Source of the DNA: Arthrobacter sp. ES3-54
GTDB lineage: Bacteria; Actinomycetota; Actinomycetes; Actinomycetales; Micrococcaceae
NCBI RefSeq assembly: GCF_029504395.1
Contig: NZ_JAQFIF010000015.1
Span: 1 to 64,000, forward strand
DNA: 64,000 nt
Reading direction: 5' to 3'
A program made the position numbers and the translations under genes. Positions 38,005 through 46,196 of this stretch are shown piece by piece. The notes beneath the pieces are model-generated. The model saw nothing but the letters and a program-made list of their open reading frames with translations. It ran no database searches and was not told the DNA's origin. Every line of letters begins with the position of its first letter. The first letter of the stretch is position 1.

Positions 38005-38235
38005 TTTACCGATGGCCATCGGGCCTTTGCTGATGTGATGTGGCTGGCCCTCCCCCGCAGCCAGCAATTGGGCGTGGGTCCCCTTTTTCCACGATCTGCC
38101 CGGCTTCCATCTCCAGGATGACGTCGCCGTCGCGGATCGTGGACAGGGCGATCTCCGCCGCCCCCGCATGCCGGCCGTCGGCGACGTTGTTCGGGATGGT
38201 CCCGGCGAACAGGCACGTGTCCGGCAGCACCGTCC
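38005..38235 (-). pseudogene. Fragment of an ABC exporter ATPase domain
   Basis: The minus strand reads LPDTCLFAGTIPNNVADG, which corresponds to the Q-loop-to-helical region of exporter ATPases (usual form PQDTFLFSGTIRENI). It then jumps to DGDVILEMEAGQIVEKG, the region after the H-loop, and continues in a shifted frame as THAQLLAAGEG. The signature motif and Walker B are deleted, there is at least one frameshift, and no start is present. It is a dead remnant of a multidrug-type fused ABC protein. Confidence 0.7.
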
Positions 38236-38290
38236 CCTCCGCAAGCGCAGTTCATTGCGCATCAACGCCGACGAGAAGTAGGTTCACACC

Positions 38291-38328
38291 GAGCGGACGA
38301 CGGCGGGACTTCCCGCCGTCGTCCGCTC
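38291..38328. repeat. Dispersed palindromic hairpin, copy 4
   Basis: Perfect 17-bp arms GAGCGGACGACGGCGGG (38291-38307) and its complement (38312-38328), with loop ACTT. It lies 18 bp after the stop of the SDR fragment at 38346-38562, in the same order as copy 3 and its SDR fragment. Confidence 0.85.
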
Positions 38329-38345
38329 GGCTGGGGTGCGGTGCT

Positions 38346-38562
38346 TTACAGCGCGGACCAGCCGCCGTCGGAGGCGAGGATGGCGCCGTTGATGTTGGTG
38401 CCGTCGTCGCTGAGCAGGAAGGTGATGGAGGCGGCGAGCTGCGCCGCGGTGGCGGGGGTGGGGACGGTGGCCTGCATCAGCGGGCCGAGGCGTTCGGCCG
38501 CGAGCTGGGATCCCCAGGTGGCCACGATGTTGGTGATGGTGCGGTCTTCTTGGGTGTGTCAC
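38346..38562 (-). pseudogene. C-terminal fragment of a short-chain dehydrogenase
   Basis: About 70 codons encode the end of an SDR: LAASITFLLSDDGTNINGAI, then LASDGGWSAL and a stop. The N-terminal Rossmann half and the catalytic YxxxK are absent; the fragment ends where the promoter of the oxidoreductase/sigma-factor operon begins. The last 40 bp and the following palindrome are closely similar to 27672-27779, so the two loci derive from one SDR-plus-hairpin unit. Confidence 0.75.
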
Positions 38563-38583
38563 ATTTCGAGCCTCTGCGGTGTC
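38557..38583 (+). promoter_or_regulatory. ECF41/SigJ-type promoter
   Basis: TGTCACA (38557-38563), then 16 bp, then TGTC (38580-38583). The published ECF41 consensus as I remember it is TGTCACA-N16-CGTC, so the match is complete except for one base in the -10. It lies 37 bp before the first gene of an operon that itself encodes an ECF41-type sigma factor, implying autoregulation. Confidence 0.7.
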
Positions 38584-38619
38584 CTATGTTCAAACGTTCG
38601 TTTAGCGATAGGAGACACA

Positions 38620-39789
38620 GTGTCAGCACGCATTCGTGTGGTTGTTATCGGCGCCGGGTATGCCGGAGTCATGGCCGCGAACAGGCTCGCAGGAAGTCCG
38701 CGACTGTCTGACTCCATCATCGTTACCGTCATCAACCCGATTTCCGATTTCGTGGAAAGGATTCGCCTTCACGAGGTCGCGGCAGGAAGTCGGGAATCAG
38801 CCCGGGTGCCGATGCGCTCGCTTTTGCATGAGCGTGCGGACATCGTCGAAGGCACTGCGTCGCGCATCGACCCTGAAAACCACAACGTGCACCTATCAGG
38901 CGGCCGCGCACCGCTCGGCTACGATGTACTGCTGTACTCCGTGGGCAGTACCCAGGCATGGGGCAAGATTCCGGCCGGTGCGTACGGGTTAAAGGATTCC
39001 GACGACGCGAACCGTTTGCAGGCCAGGATTTCGCAACTGGATCCAGGCTCAACCGTCAGCATCATCGGAGCCGGCCTGACCGGCATCGAGGTTACCGCCG
39101 AAATCGCGGAAAAGTATCCGCAGCTACAGGTACATCTCATTTCCCGCGGAGCCATTGCCGGCAGCCTCTCCGGCTCGGGCCGACACGCGGTAATGAAACG
39201 GCTTTCAGGGCTCGGCGTCGAAATGATAGAAAATACCGATGTGCAAGGGTGCGACGATTCATCGGTCATAACGTCGGGTGGTGACACCTTGCGGTCTGAC
39301 TGCACGATCTGGACCGCAGGATTCAGCGCACCGGTCCTGGCACGTGACAGCGGACTGCCAACCGATGCCCTCGGGCGGCTCATGGTCGACGAGTCACTGT
39401 CGTGCCCGCAGTTCCCCGACATCTTCGGTGCGGGCGATGCCATACAAGCCCCCCAAACGGTCGCCGGCCACCTGCGCATGAGCTGCGCGACGGCCCTGCC
39501 GCTTGGTGCACACGCGGCCGACAGCATCATGGCCCGCCTCGATCAAAGAGCTCCGGCCCCGCTTTCGGTGGGATACATGCTCAGGTGCATCAGCCTGGGA
39601 CGTAAGTCAGGACTCGTTCAGACCGTGCGCGCCGACGACCAGCCGCGCCGGTTCGTCCTTCGGGGTCGTCTCGCGGCAACGGCGAAAGCGCAGATGTGCC
39701 AAATGACGCTTTCCTGGATCAGAGGCGAGCTTCGCCAGAGCGGTTCGTACAGCTGGCCCAAGGGCCCCCGGCCGGCAGAAGCCAAGTAA
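38620..39789 (+). CDS. FAD-dependent pyridine nucleotide-disulfide oxidoreductase, NDH-2-like
   Basis: A 389-aa flavoprotein with an N-terminal FAD site (VVVIGAGYAGVMAANRL), a central NAD(P)H site (VSIIGAGLTGIEVTAEI) and a C-terminal FAD contact (IFGAGDA), like type II NADH dehydrogenases. No clear membrane helix is present. GTG 38620 follows AGGAGACACA. It is the first gene of a three-gene operon with sigJ and a DUF2867 gene. ECF41 sigma factors are typically linked to an oxidoreductase, epimerase or carboxymuconolactone decarboxylase, and this is the oxidoreductase version. The substrate is unknown. Confidence 0.87.
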   Translation: MSARIRVVVIGAGYAGVMAANRLAGSPRLSDSIIVTVINPISDFVERIRLHEVAAGSRESARVPMRSLLHERADIVEGTASRIDPENHNVHLSGGRAPLGYDVLLYSVGSTQAWGKIPAGAYGLKDSDDANRLQARISQLDPGSTVSIIGAGLTGIEVTAEIAEKYPQLQVHLISRGAIAGSLSGSGRHAVMKRLSGLGVEMIENTDVQGCDDSSVITSGGDTLRSDCTIWTAGFSAPVLARDSGLPTDALGRLMVDESLSCPQFPDIFGAGDAIQAPQTVAGHLRMSCATALPLGAHAADSIMARLDQRAPAPLSVGYMLRCISLGRKSGLVQTVRADDQPRRFVLRGRLAATAKAQMCQMTLSWIRGELRQSGSYSWPKGPRPAEAK

Positions 39790-39793
39790 GACT

Positions 39794-40708
39794 GTGGGAA
39801 CAGCAGGAGTTTTCGAGGAACACCGTTCCCTGCTTTTCACCATTGCCTACGAAATCACTGGAACAGTTACGGATGCCGAGGACGTCGTTCAGGAGAGCTT
39901 TCTGAGATGGTCCTGTGTTGATGCAGAAGCTGTCCAAAATCCGCGAGCCTACCTGGCCAAAACCGTGACGCGTCAAGCGTTGAACTCGCTTAGGGCAGCT
40001 CAACGCCGCCGGGAAGACTACATTGGTCCGTGGCTCCCGGAGCCTGTGGTCACGGCCCCGGACGTCGCTGAGAATGCTGTACTGAGTGAATCACTGTCTT
40101 TTGCGATGCTCGTGGTGCTCGAGACCCTGTCCCCCGATGAGCGGGCAGTTTTCGTCCTCCGCGAGGTTTTCGATTTCCCATACGCGGAGATCGCCGAAGC
40201 CACAGACAAGTCGCTGGCGGCCGTCCGTCAAATAGCAAGCAGGGCAAAGGCGCACGTGCGCGCGCGGCGACCGCGCTTTGAGGTGGATGCACGACGGCAG
40301 AGAGCGGTCGCTGATCGGTTCCTCACGGCTCTACTTGGGGGCGATATGCAGTCCCTCATGGATGTGCTCGCCCCGGGAGCCGTCCTCCTCTCCGATGGGG
40401 GCGGAAAAGTCACAGCGGCCCGCAAACCCGTTATGGGCGCGGACAACATCGTGCGCTTCCTCACCGGCATCGCTAAAACCCCGCTCCCTGATCTGCGGGT
40501 TGAATCATCATCCTTGAACGGGATGCCGGCCCTCATCATTTACAGCGGAGACAGGGTTGACCTTGTGGCCCTTGTTGAATCAAGCAACGAACAGGTTACG
40601 GGCATCTACCTCGTACGAAATCCGGACAAACTCGGCGCGACCACCGAAGCCCGAAGCTTCCGCACGCTCTTGCCTCATCGCGAGCCCTTCATTGGCGAGG
40701 GCCAATGA
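39794..40708 (+). CDS. sigJ: ECF41-type RNA polymerase sigma factor with SnoaL-like C-terminal domain
   Basis: A 304-aa sigma factor. Region 2 (about 8-75, FEEHRSLLFTIAYEITG, then DAEDVVQESFLRW) and region 4 (about 105-160, LETLSPDERAVFVLREVFDF, then YAEIAEATDKSLAAVRQIASRAKAHV) are followed by a SnoaL_2-like domain from about 175. The ECF41 hallmark DGGGKV is at 201-206. In this family the fused domain replaces an anti-sigma factor and regulates activity. It starts at a GTG 4 bp after the oxidoreductase stop. The promoter at 38557-38583 fits its expected specificity. Confidence 0.9.
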   Translation: MGTAGVFEEHRSLLFTIAYEITGTVTDAEDVVQESFLRWSCVDAEAVQNPRAYLAKTVTRQALNSLRAAQRRREDYIGPWLPEPVVTAPDVAENAVLSESLSFAMLVVLETLSPDERAVFVLREVFDFPYAEIAEATDKSLAAVRQIASRAKAHVRARRPRFEVDARRQRAVADRFLTALLGGDMQSLMDVLAPGAVLLSDGGGKVTAARKPVMGADNIVRFLTGIAKTPLPDLRVESSSLNGMPALIIYSGDRVDLVALVESSNEQVTGIYLVRNPDKLGATTEARSFRTLLPHREPFIGEGQ

Positions 40709-41220
40709 CGCTCGAACCCATGCATCGTGAAATTGAACGCTTCACAAAGCCAGCACACCATCTAGATGCAGTGTGCGCATACGCATCCTTGTCGCTGCGT
40801 GAATGCATTAGCAACGCTCTCTCGTGGCAGCCCACCTGGCTGAAGATCCTGTTCCTCGCCCGTGGAGGGCTTGCCCGTCTAATGCGCATCGAGCACCCTT
40901 CAAGCCGTCCAGGTCGCCCCCTCCGGCCGGAGGAGATCAGCTTCCGCCCTGGCGACAGACTCGCCTTCTTCACTGTTTCGGCCGGCAAGGAAGACGCATT
41001 CATAGTGCTCACGGCCGAGGACACGCATCTGGTCGGCCATTTAATCGTCGAAGAAGACCCGACGGATACCGGAACCGAGCGCAGATTTCGGATCATCACT
41101 GCCGTCCGCTACCGCCGCTGGACGGGGCTGCTTTATTTCAACATCATCCGGCCTTTCCACCACATCATCATGCATCGCATGATCGCCGCAGCAAGCAGAC
41201 CCGGCGAACCCGTCCGGTGA
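40705..41220 (+). CDS. DUF2867-domain protein
   Basis: A 171-aa protein of the DUF2867 family (a START-like or polyketide-cyclase-like fold; motifs DRLAFFTVSAGKEDAFIVLT, then HLVGHLIVEE and FRIITAVRYRRWTGLLYF). Its ATG overlaps the sigma factor stop by 4 bp, so it is co-translated and belongs to the SigJ regulon. DUF2867 proteins often accompany NAD(P)-dependent oxidoreductases. Its biochemical role is unknown. Confidence 0.8.
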   Translation: MTLEPMHREIERFTKPAHHLDAVCAYASLSLRECISNALSWQPTWLKILFLARGGLARLMRIEHPSSRPGRPLRPEEISFRPGDRLAFFTVSAGKEDAFIVLTAEDTHLVGHLIVEEDPTDTGTERRFRIITAVRYRRWTGLLYFNIIRPFHHIIMHRMIAAASRPGEPVR

Positions 41221-41388
41221 GTCGAGATTGACCGGAGCTGTGATGGGCGTGGGGACAGTGGCCTGAATCGCGCTGGTCCTGGCCGATCCGGCCTTTCAGG
41301 GTCACGTCGGAGGCAGGGGCGCAGGCCAATAGCCGGCACATCCTTCGAACCTTTCACTGGACGGGGAGGGGAACATGGAGCGCCGATC

Positions 41389-42873
41389 CTACGCCGCGAT
41401 GAACAGTGCCCAGTCAGGAAAGGGATCCACTGGTAATGGCGGCCCGGTCTCTCCGGGTCCAACGGCGCCGGCAAGTTCGTCGAGCCAGTCGGGCGGTTCC
41501 AACTCCCAGCCTTCATCCGCGTGGCCGAGGTGCTGCGGCCAGTGCGGTGGTTCCCAGTCTTGTTGTTCGCTGGGATAGGAGCGTCCCGCAGGTGAGATCC
41601 AGCCGGGCGGCTGGTCCCGGGTCGCGTCAACCGGCCTCCACGCTGTGGTGTGTCTGAGTCGGTGGTGCCGCCGGCAGGGCTGGCCCAGGTTGGTGATGCC
41701 GGTACCGCCTCCCTCGGACCAAGCCAACAGATGATCCGCTTCGTTATCCAGGGAATGGTTATTGCAGCCGGGAAATGGGCACCGGCCGTCCCGAAGCCGC
41801 AACCATTGGCGCATCGCCTTCGGAACCCGGTAGCTGGTCCGTCCGATCTCCAGCGGCGCTCCGCTGCGGGGATCGGTCAGCACACGCAGGAACGATCCGG
41901 CGCCATCCCCCACAAGCCGGCGGGCGATGCTCGGCGGAACGGGACCATATCCGTCCAGCGTGGCGGGCTCCGTCACGGCGCCCAAAAGAGACAGCACCGG
42001 CACGGTCACCAGGACCTGCGCTTTGGGTGACGGAGTTCCTTCCGCCACCCCCGCCAGCAGCCAGTCGGTGGCGACGTCCGCACGGAGCTGGGCCAGGGTG
42101 CGGGATTCATTCGGCTCCTGCAGGGCACGGGCCGCTTCCGTGGCACGGGTCCATCCAGCCACCGCCACATCCGCAGTCACATAGGCCGAGAGCCAAGCCA
42201 TGCCGTCCCGGTCCGGCACATATTCCAGCCGGCGGTCCTCCACACCCTTGCGGTGGCGCGTTTCGATGCTGACGGGATGGTGCAGCTCACGCCATCTGCG
42301 CGCTTTGGCCCGGAACCTGCCCGGCACCAGTTCCCCCGCGGCGCAACCACGCGCGGCAAAGGGAGCTTCGGGGTCCAGGAAATGAGCCTCCAGGGCAGCC
42401 GTCCCGGCGGGCTCCAGACCGGACGTTTCATCACACATCACCCGCGCGTGTTGCCAAGAAATGCTCGCTGCCTGCAGCGCGGACAGCGTCAGGGGCAACC
42501 CAGTGGTCAGGTTGGCTGACTCCGCCAGGAGCGCCGCCGCCGATCTTTCACTCACAGTCAGGGCACACGCCACCTCTGCGGTCATTGCCATTTCCTGGGC
42601 GGTGCGCTCCTGCGGGGAGGCGGCTGGCGCCGCCATGGCGACGGCAGCGCGGGCATATCCGGCGGCGAAGTGCACTTTCAGCGCGGCCAGTCTGGCTTCC
42701 ATGCTGGCCACCTCGGCCATACCGTCCAGGCACGCGTCCGCTTCGTCCCGAAGTGGGTCAGCGTCAGTCGAGGCCGCGTTCCCGGCTCCGCGACCGGCAA
42801 ATGCAGCCAACCTGACAAGGGAGGCCTCCATGGCCTCCAATGTCTCCGCAGCTGCTCTGCCGTCCATATCCAC
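41389..42873 (-). CDS. DUF222/HNH endonuclease, 13E12-repeat family
   Basis: A 494-aa protein. Residues 1-330 form the helical DUF222 domain common in actinobacteria, and residues about 370-420 form an HNH nuclease module (DGRCPFPGCNNHSLDNEADH, then NLGQPCRRHHRLRH). Such genes occur in many copies in Arthrobacter and Mycobacterium genomes, are sometimes linked to mobile DNA, and have an unproven function. A GTG at 42873 or an ATG at 42867 could be the start; neither has a strong ribosome-binding site. It is a single gene. Confidence 0.88.
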   Translation of the reverse strand: MDMDGRAAAETLEAMEASLVRLAAFAGRGAGNAASTDADPLRDEADACLDGMAEVASMEARLAALKVHFAAGYARAAVAMAAPAASPQERTAQEMAMTAEVACALTVSERSAAALLAESANLTTGLPLTLSALQAASISWQHARVMCDETSGLEPAGTAALEAHFLDPEAPFAARGCAAGELVPGRFRAKARRWRELHHPVSIETRHRKGVEDRRLEYVPDRDGMAWLSAYVTADVAVAGWTRATEAARALQEPNESRTLAQLRADVATDWLLAGVAEGTPSPKAQVLVTVPVLSLLGAVTEPATLDGYGPVPPSIARRLVGDGAGSFLRVLTDPRSGAPLEIGRTSYRVPKAMRQWLRLRDGRCPFPGCNNHSLDNEADHLLAWSEGGGTGITNLGQPCRRHHRLRHTTAWRPVDATRDQPPGWISPAGRSYPSEQQDWEPPHWPQHLGHADEGWELEPPDWLDELAGAVGPGETGPPLPVDPFPDWALFIAA

Positions 42874-42908
42874 AGCATTTCAGGAGCCACTGACATTTAA
42901 CGCCGGCG

Positions 42909-43811
42909 TCAGAGTTGCAGGCTAAGTCCGTCATCCAGGATCTGCCTGATCCCGAACTTCCCTACGGCGAACATCCGCGGATTATCGTCGGAATTGCTCA
43001 GCATGGCGGTGGACAGGATGAGGGCCCAACCGCGCGCCCTCATCCAGGTGTCCCCGTCCACTGCGGAGCCAAAGGCGCCCCTGAAGCGGTGGCGAGTGCC
43101 GGCGTCGAACATCAGCCACCCCACCGCAAGATCGACAGCCGGGTCCCCTGCCCCGACGTCGCCGAAATCGATGACGCCGGCCAGGGAGCCGTCGTCCGTC
43201 AGCAGGATGTTGCCAGGGTGGAGGTCCCCGTGGAGCATCATCGCCGGACCGGCCCAGGCTTTGGCGGCACAGGTCTGCGCCCACACTGCTCTCAGCGCTG
43301 CTGCCTGCGGGTAGCGTTCGTGGTCCCCGAGCCGTTCCACCAGCACAGCGTCGCGGTCTGTCAGCGGCACGCCTCGGAAAGGATTCACCGGGACGTCGGT
43401 TTCGGCGGCCACGTGAAGGGACAGCAGGAAATCGGCCAGGCCTTTAGCCGCCGTCCCGCGGCCTGCCGGCCCGACGTCGGCCGCAGCGGCTCCGGGGACC
43501 CACTGCACGATGCTCCACGGCCATGGAAAGTCCGACGTCGGCCGGCCGGCATGGACGGGGACAGGAACCGCAACCGGGGTGCGGCGAGCTATGTCGGGAA
43601 GGTAGCGCTGCTCATGAAGTATCAGCGAAACGGCCTCCGCCCTGCGCGGCAACCGGACGGCCAGGCCGTCACCGAGCCGGAAGGTCGCGTTGTCCCAGCC
43701 GTTCGCGACCCGCGCTATCGGACAATCGCCGAGGTCGGGCCGCTGGTCCCGGACGAGGCGCTGGACCACCGCGTTACTCACTTCCACCGTGGCTGGCGGC
43801 ATTTCCGCCAT
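42909..43811 (-). CDS. Aminoglycoside-phosphotransferase-family kinase
   Basis: A 300-aa APH-fold kinase. It has the nucleotide-binding N-lobe (GWDNATFRLGDGLAVRLPRR), catalytic loop HGDLHPGNIL and metal-binding IDFGDVGAGDP. The family includes antibiotic phosphotransferases but also homoserine, choline and sugar kinases, and nothing in the sequence points to true resistance. ATG 43811 follows AAGGCGG. It lies 35 bp from the start of the HNH gene and on the same strand, but probably is not functionally linked. Confidence 0.85.
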   Translation of the reverse strand: MAEMPPATVEVSNAVVQRLVRDQRPDLGDCPIARVANGWDNATFRLGDGLAVRLPRRAEAVSLILHEQRYLPDIARRTPVAVPVPVHAGRPTSDFPWPWSIVQWVPGAAAADVGPAGRGTAAKGLADFLLSLHVAAETDVPVNPFRGVPLTDRDAVLVERLGDHERYPQAAALRAVWAQTCAAKAWAGPAMMLHGDLHPGNILLTDDGSLAGVIDFGDVGAGDPAVDLAVGWLMFDAGTRHRFRGAFGSAVDGDTWMRARGWALILSTAMLSNSDDNPRMFAVGKFGIRQILDDGLSLQL

Positions 43812-44071
43812 TCAGAAATCCGCCTTCCTTTGTGCCTGCAATGCAGTCCGATCCTTTCCCTTGTCCGAACATAGTTCAAGACCCCAACAGCGGACGGGGC
43901 GCGGAACGAGGTCAGCGTCGAAGGGTCCAAGGTGACCGCGACGCGGGGTCTGTGACTGACACGGTGTTGCGACGCAAGGAGTCCCTGCATGATCCAGCCC
44001 GCGGGAGGACATGGAATCAGTCGACGCCGGGACTCCTGCCGTCGTCCTGGGACAGCATGAAGTTGCGGCTC
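43812..44071. other. Non-coding gap, nothing recognised
   Basis: About 260 bp between two minus-strand genes. No frame here has a ribosome-binding site or recognisable product. A short inverted pair, GGAGTCCC near 43978 and GGGACTCC near 44031, is present but widely spaced. Confidence 0.4.
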
Positions 44072-44383
44072 TCAGCTGTCAGCCGCGCCCTGGCCCTCGC
44101 GGGCCACCTCCTCCAGAATTTTGGCTGTTGGCGCTGCCGTCATCAGCTGCCCTATCACCTCGGGTTTGTCCCACACCTGCCTGCGCAACTGTTCCAGAAA
44201 GCCGGTCGCGGCGTCCTTGGTGTCGAAGTCAAGGAGCACGGCCACGCTGTTCTGGTCCTCGGTATCCCGGAACAAGCGGACAGACCGGGCGCCCGAGGCG
44301 GCGCGGCCTGCGGGATCCGTGTCGAACACTTTCTTGAAAGCCTCGTAATCCCGGACCGGATAGCTAATTTGCAGGGTGAACAT
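44072..44383 (-). CDS. Small dimeric alpha/beta-barrel-like protein
   Basis: A 103-aa protein beginning MFTLQISYPVRDYEAFKKVF, with a beta-alpha-beta pattern typical of ferredoxin-like stress or monooxygenase barrel proteins (YEAFKKVFDTDP, SVRLFRDTEDQNSVAVLLDF, LEQLRRQVWDKPEVIGQL). Small actinobacterial proteins of this kind are usually annotated as hypothetical. An AAAGGAACG site precedes the ATG. The function is unknown. Confidence 0.7.
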   Translation of the reverse strand: MFTLQISYPVRDYEAFKKVFDTDPAGRAASGARSVRLFRDTEDQNSVAVLLDFDTKDAATGFLEQLRRQVWDKPEVIGQLMTAAPTAKILEEVAREGQGAADS

Positions 44384-44475
44384 CGTCGTTCCTTTCCCTC
44401 GGGCTGTGGCAGGGACCACGATAGGCCGTCCGGCGTTATCCCGGTAGGGCCGGAGGGCGGCCTCGATCCGGTGCT

Positions 44476-44631
44476 GCCTGCCTCGGACGCCAGCGCGTCG
44501 ACCCGTCCGCCGGCGGCACCGACAACGGCGGCCACGGTGTCCTCCGGGGAGATGTCGCCGGCCACGGGGACCAGGTCCAGCCCGGCGTTCTCGGCCACCA
44601 GTCGTTGAGTTGACGCGTTGTTTCGTTGCCG
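44476..44631 (-). pseudogene. Internal fragment of a short-chain dehydrogenase
   Basis: About 52 codons on the minus strand read TQRLVAENAGLDLVPVAGDI, then SPEDTVAAVVGAAGGRVDAL and ASEAG. This matches the segment of an SDR between the first helix and the NNAG motif, with NNAG degraded to SEAG. There is no start, GxxxGxG motif or catalytic half. It lies between xylB and the 103-aa gene and looks like a relic. Confidence 0.55.
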
Positions 44632-44662
44632 CGTTGAAGCAAAGGCATTCACGAGCTCCGGC

Positions 44663-46177
44663 TCAGTTGCCGGGGTCAACGCGACTGCTCGCCCGCAGGT
44701 AGTTTTGCCTAATGGCCCGGTGGAAGTCCGGGGCGGGTGCGGCGTCCACCGCGACAGGCCAATCCGGGCGGCTGCCGAGGTTGGCCCACGCCGCCTGGAC
44801 GGCCGCACCCCTGGCCACGTACTCGCCCGGGCTGGGGACCACGACCGGCAGGTCGAAGACCTGGGCCGCGATTGCCTGGACCGCCGGGTTCTGCACGGCA
44901 CCGCCGATCAGGAGCAGGCGTGTTGCCGCGCCGCCTTGCGCCCGCAGGGCCTCCAGCCCGCCGGACAGGCCGCACAGCATGCCTTCGATGGCTGCCCGGG
45001 CAAGGTTGCTCCGGGTGCTGGAGGCAATGCTGAGCCCGTGGAAGCTGGCTTTGGCGTGGGGCAGGTTGGGCGTGCGCTCACCTTCGAAATACGGCACCAG
45101 CACCACGCCCCCGGCACCGGGTTCGGCGCCCAGGGCAAGTCGCGCAAGTTCGTCGAAGTCCACACCCAGGATGCCGGCCACGGAGCTCAGCACCCGTGCG
45201 GCATTGAGCGTGACGGCGATGGGCAGGTACTCGCCGCTGGCGTCCGCGAATCCTGCTACCGTTCCGCTGGGATCGGCGACGGCACGGGACGCCACCGAGA
45301 ACACCGTGCCGCTGGTGCCCACGGACACCACCATGTCTCCGGGCTGCGCCCCCAGTCCCAAGGCGGCGGCCGCATTGTCTCCGGCGCCGGCGCCGAGCAG
45401 GATCCTGTGCCCAGATCCAGCAGAACCGGCCAGCTCCGCTGTGCCGGGTCCGAAGCAGCCCGGGTGGATCCCTCCGGCGGAGTCGCCGGGGCCAAGAACC
45501 CGGGGCAAGACGACGGTTCCCGGTTCCCCCGGCCCGGCGTTCCCAGTGGCTTCCCTGGCGTCCCGGCCGAAGGCCAGCTTGAACAGGTCAAGGTCGTACT
45601 CCCCGGCCGAGGGGCTCCAATAGCCCGTTCCGCTGGCATCTGAGCGGTCCGTCGTGAGCTGTTCCAGGTCCGGGCCCAGCGGGCTGGAGGCCGCCGGCCC
45701 GTAACCACGGAGCCGCCAGGTCAGCCAGTCATGGGGCAGCGCGACGGCCGCCACCCGGTCTGCCAGGTCCGGCTCGTGGTCCCGGACCCAGCGGACCTTC
45801 GTGATGGTGAAGGAGGCCACCGGGACCAGCCCGGTCCTTCGGGCAAAGTCCTCCGCCCCCACTTCGTCGGTCAGTGCGGCGGCGGCCCCCGCCGATCGGG
45901 TGTCATTCCACAGCAGGGCCGGCCGCACCACGTCACCGGCGTGATCGAGCAGCACCATGCCGTGCTGCTGGCCCCCCACCGAGAGCGCGCTGACGTCCGC
46001 CAGTCCGCCGGCGTCGTCCAGTGCTGCGGACAAAGCCTGCCACCAGTGGTCCAGGTGAACTTCCGTGCCGTCCGGGTGGGCGGCCCGGCCCTCGCGGACC
46101 AGGGTGCCGGTGCCGGCGTCCAGGATCACCACCTTGCAGCTTTGGGTGGAGGAGTCGACGCCGGCGACGAGTGTCAT
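44663..46177 (-). CDS. xylB: Xylulokinase
   Basis: A 504-aa FGGY-family kinase that phosphorylates D-xylulose to xylulose 5-phosphate. It starts MTLVAGVDSSTQSCKVVILD. Further features are the LSVGGQQHGMVLLD and LLWNDTRSAGAAAALT segments, the nucleotide-binding C-lobe (GDMVVSVGTSGTVF) and LLLIGGAVQNPAVQAIAAQVF. ATG 46177 gives the usual N-terminus, though a GTG at 46192 is also possible. It follows xylA by about 20 bp in the xylose operon. Confidence 0.92.
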   Translation of the reverse strand: MTLVAGVDSSTQSCKVVILDAGTGTLVREGRAAHPDGTEVHLDHWWQALSAALDDAGGLADVSALSVGGQQHGMVLLDHAGDVVRPALLWNDTRSAGAAAALTDEVGAEDFARRTGLVPVASFTITKVRWVRDHEPDLADRVAAVALPHDWLTWRLRGYGPAASSPLGPDLEQLTTDRSDASGTGYWSPSAGEYDLDLFKLAFGRDAREATGNAGPGEPGTVVLPRVLGPGDSAGGIHPGCFGPGTAELAGSAGSGHRILLGAGAGDNAAAALGLGAQPGDMVVSVGTSGTVFSVASRAVADPSGTVAGFADASGEYLPIAVTLNAARVLSSVAGILGVDFDELARLALGAEPGAGGVVLVPYFEGERTPNLPHAKASFHGLSIASSTRSNLARAAIEGMLCGLSGGLEALRAQGGAATRLLLIGGAVQNPAVQAIAAQVFDLPVVVPSPGEYVARGAAVQAAWANLGSRPDWPVAVDAAPAPDFHRAIRQNYLRASSRVDPGN

Positions 46178-46196
46178 GGGAGCAGCCGCCACGGGA

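Noticed and set aside
42909..43811. Aminoglycoside resistance gene
   Set aside because: The APH fold is clear, but the family covers many metabolic kinases and there is no mobile context or close match to known resistance enzymes that I recognise.
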